Shown here: piece after piece, positions 58,985 through 64,000 of the stretch
Position numbering within the stretch: position 1 is the first letter of the stretch
How the letters are laid out: every line of letters begins with the position of its first letter
Source of the DNA: Aquimarina sp. BL5
GTDB taxonomy: Bacteria > Bacteroidota > Bacteroidia > Flavobacteriales > Flavobacteriaceae
DNA length: 64,000 nt
NCBI RefSeq assembly: GCF_003443675.1
Contig: NZ_CP031963.1
Span: forward strand, 2,069,501-2,133,500
Direction of reading: 5' to 3'
Translations under genes and position numbers: made by a program
The notes under the pieces: generated by a model
The model's database searches: none
The model's input: the letters and a program-made list of their open reading frames with translations, nothing else
What the model was told of the DNA's origin: nothing

Positions 58985-59920
58985 CTATTTTATTTGTTTT
59001 AAATCCTTTAACCTTATTGGAGAAAGATAAAACCAAATAGCTCCAGGAATAAAAGAAATAAGTTGGAGTAGAAAAATAATCAAGGATAATGCAATAGCAT
59101 CTTCAGCTGGCAGCTTGTACAATTGAAAAATTACAACAAGAGATGTTTCTCGTACCCCTATTCCTAATACAGTAATTGGAAGTAATGTTAATATTCCTAA
59201 AATAAAAGTCCCCAGAAATAACCCCAAATGATCAATCTCAATTCCCATTGCCCAAGCCATATAATTAAAAACGCCATAAATTAACACCATACTAAAACAA
59301 GTAATTACAAAACCTTGACCACTTTTAAACCATCCTAAATCGTGTGAATTAAATGCTTCCAACCAAGGCTTAATAATTTTTGTAAACCTCTTTCTATATC
59401 TAAAAAGAATTAAAAGGAATACTACCCCTCCTAATAAACAAAAAACAATTCCTATATATTCTTTGGGTAGTTTTAAAATATAAAAACTAAACTGATAATA
59501 AATAATAGCTGCGAAACTAAAAAGTAACAAACAAATTAAATCAAAAAGACGATCCATAATTAGACTGGACCATCCAATTTTCTGTGTAGGCAAATCATCC
59601 TTAATATAAATTAGTCTTCCAAAATCTCCCAAACGTCCCGGTGTAATATTAGCCAAAAAAAGACCTATAAAAAAAACTTTTAAAGCTTTATATTTTCCCA
59701 ATGGAATTCCATAAGAATTGGAGATAATTTTCCATCTTACACTTTTTAAATAAAAAGCGATCCACAAAATTAATACTCCAATAAGTATATGAAAAAAAGA
59801 AACTTTCTTCATTGAATCCAAAGTTTCTTCCCACCCCACTTTATGAATAAGATAAGAAAGCAAGATGATTCCAACGAATTTTAACCAAAAGCTAATATTT
59901 AGAAAACTTTTATTACCCAT
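58985..59920 (-). CDS. Flippase-like (LPG synthase TM region/UPF0104) membrane protein
   Basis: 311 residues with about eight helices. GLFLANITPGRLGDFGRLIYIKDDLPTQKIGWSSLIMDRLFDLICLLLF and ILTLLPITVLGIGVRETSLVVIF are the two signature blocks of the lysylphosphatidylglycerol synthase transmembrane superfamily. Such proteins are thought to move lipids or lipid-linked sugars. It is convergent with the GT2 gene. Confidence 0.82.
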   Translation of the reverse strand: MGNKSFLNISFWLKFVGIILLSYLIHKVGWEETLDSMKKVSFFHILIGVLILWIAFYLKSVRWKIISNSYGIPLGKYKALKVFFIGLFLANITPGRLGDFGRLIYIKDDLPTQKIGWSSLIMDRLFDLICLLLFSFAAIIYYQFSFYILKLPKEYIGIVFCLLGGVVFLLILFRYRKRFTKIIKPWLEAFNSHDLGWFKSGQGFVITCFSMVLIYGVFNYMAWAMGIEIDHLGLFLGTFILGILTLLPITVLGIGVRETSLVVIFQLYKLPAEDAIALSLIIFLLQLISFIPGAIWFYLSPIRLKDLKQIK

Positions 59921-60069
59921 AAATAAAACAATAACTATTAAAAGCCAAAATAACGAATGTAAGTATTACTGTGCAAAAAATCCGTTCTAACTATAAAAAC
60001 CAACAACACAACTTAAAATTAACTCAAGAAAGAAACATTAAAAATTCTCATACTCTGAGGAAGATAAAC

Positions 60070-60096
60070 TAAAAAGCCTCATCTTGAAGATGAGGC
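60070..60096 (-). terminator. Terminator of the tRNA-Gly gene
   Basis: GCCTCATCTT and AAGATGAGGC share a very short loop; on the minus strand the stem is followed by TTTTT. It is immediately downstream of the tRNA. Confidence 0.8.
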
Positions 60097-60100
60097 TTTG

Positions 60101-60173
60101 AGCGGGAGACCGGGTTCGAACCGGCGACATTCAGCTTGGAAGGCTGACGCTCTACCAACTGAGCTACTCCCGC
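60101..60173 (-). tRNA. trnG: tRNA-Gly (anticodon TCC)
   Basis: Minus-strand cloverleaf with acceptor GCGGGAG/CTCCCGC, D-arm GCTCAGTTGGTAGAGC, anticodon loop CTTCCAA (TCC) and T-arm GGTTCGAACC. The discriminator is T and CCA is not encoded, as is usual in this phylum. It reads glycine GGA/GGG codons. Confidence 0.95.
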
Positions 60174-60185
60174 CTTAACTGATGG

Positions 60186-60193
60186 CAAATGTA
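60186..60193 (-). promoter_or_regulatory. -7 box for the tRNA gene
   Basis: TACATTTG on the minus strand, an exact TAnnTTTG match 12 bp before the 5' end of the tRNA. No good -33 at standard spacing. Confidence 0.5.
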
Positions 60194-60337
60194 TTAGATT
60201 TCTTCAAAAATAAAAATAAAAACAAAATTATTTTTAAGATATTTATTTACATATTATAGGCTTTAACATTAAATAAAACAGCTATTTCAGCTGATTAACA
60301 ATAACTTAATTTAACATCAAAATTTTAAAAAAAATGT

Positions 60338-60374
60338 GTTTTATCGAAAAAAAATGCTTTTAATCGGATAAAAC
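60338..60374 (+). promoter_or_regulatory. Inverted repeat overlapping the collagen-gene promoter
   Basis: GTTTTATC-GA and TC-GGATAAAAC form imperfect arms (one bulge), just upstream of and touching the -33 region. It looks like an operator. Confidence 0.4.
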
Positions 60375-60377
60375 ATG

Positions 60378-60385
60378 TATTTTTG
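60378..60385 (+). promoter_or_regulatory. -7 box for the collagen-like gene
   Basis: TATTTTTG, an exact TAnnTTTG match, leaving a 5' leader of about 140 bases before the ATG. Confidence 0.5.
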
Positions 60386-60415
60386 TAGTTAAGAAAATAT
60401 TAATATATTAGCAAC

Positions 60416-60439
60416 TTATCTATATTTACTTAGATAAGC
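60416..60439 (+). ncRNA. Leader hairpin 1 of the collagen-like gene
   Basis: CTTATCTA and TAGATAAG form an 8-bp stem with an 8-base loop inside the mRNA leader. Confidence 0.4.
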
Positions 60440-60484
60440 GGTTAATTTTGTTCAATTAAACAGAGTTACGTGATAACCCCAATT

Positions 60485-60507
60485 AAAAAGAGGTAAAACT
60501 CTTTTTT
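60485..60507 (+). terminator. Possible attenuator hairpin before the collagen-like ATG
   Basis: AAAAAGAG-gtaaaa-CTCTTTTT followed by further T, ending 23 bases before the ATG. The stem is mostly A/T, so it is weak; if active it would end transcripts before the gene. Confidence 0.35.
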
Positions 60508-60529
60508 AAAAAGAAATTTCCTACAGCCT

Positions 60530-64000
<3,471 letters not shown>

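Larger units (their letters stand above)
60174..60529. other. Regulatory spacer before the collagen-like gene
   Basis: About 350 AT-rich bases. They hold the tRNA -7 box, an inverted repeat, the collagen-gene promoter and two leader hairpins, listed separately. No ORF is seen. Confidence 0.5.

Overview
This window is AT-rich bacterial DNA from the Bacteroidota, most likely a marine member of the Flavobacteriaceae (Aquimarina or Kordia type). That placement rests on TAnnTTTG promoter boxes, few Shine-Dalgarno sites, many short lipoproteins, QueE, the DUF2911 and DUF6702-like families, and a GyrB N-terminus typical of the phylum. The species call is an inference; no rRNA is present.

Layout. 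1-455 is the start of gyrB (minus strand, cut by the window edge). 970-6144 holds an astacin-like secreted protease, asparagine synthetase, a DUF2911 protein, and a gene-poor stretch with three unannotated genes for exactly 32-residue paralogous peptides. 6145-16957 is a housekeeping and metabolic run: queE, a RidA-like lipoprotein, a HerA-like ATPase, cupin, alpha/beta hydrolase, RluF, VOC protein, fatty-acid hydroxylase, aldehyde dehydrogenase, kynurenine 3-monooxygenase and a methyltransferase. 17144-21346 is a tight redox/signalling operon: histidine kinase, aldo/keto reductase, a response regulator fused to a thioredoxin-reductase-like flavoprotein, and a UBP zinc finger. 21347-24067 is a stress-like set in which three transcription units share one promoter architecture with an invariant 53-bp spacing. 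24219-28390 has a lipoprotein, an MFS transporter divergent from an AraC regulator, and kynureninase.

28596-36445 is an accessory island: ECF sigma factor plus TPR/anti-sigma-like membrane protein, divergent from two paralogous Cys-rich lipoproteins, a TPR-CHAT (caspase-like) protein and another lipoprotein. It is bracketed by two GG-leader peptide-precursor genes that share an upstream element. A broken copy of the 5' end of the neighbouring O-methyltransferase gene lies beside the second precursor.

36567-46092 is ordinary: O-methyltransferase, subtilase lipoprotein, TatA, M1 peptidase, a DUF6702-like protein, two carboxypeptidase-regulatory-like proteins, peptidase E and glutaminase. 46141-59920 is a cell-surface polysaccharide region: GT-C-type membrane proteins with TPR tails, WecE-like aminotransferase, WecD-like acetyltransferase, WlbA/WlbB-like enzymes, two GT2 transferases and a flippase-like protein. 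A tRNA-Gly(TCC) follows. The window ends inside a large secreted collagen-like protein (60530 to beyond 64000) built of about 64 units of a 45-bp repeat.

Best candidates for something undescribed: the 32-residue peptide trio (4870-5863), the GG-precursor/sigma/CHAT island, and the 53-bp-spaced promoter set with its 49-residue His/Cys-rich gene. Assignments come from reading the sequence only; no database search was run.
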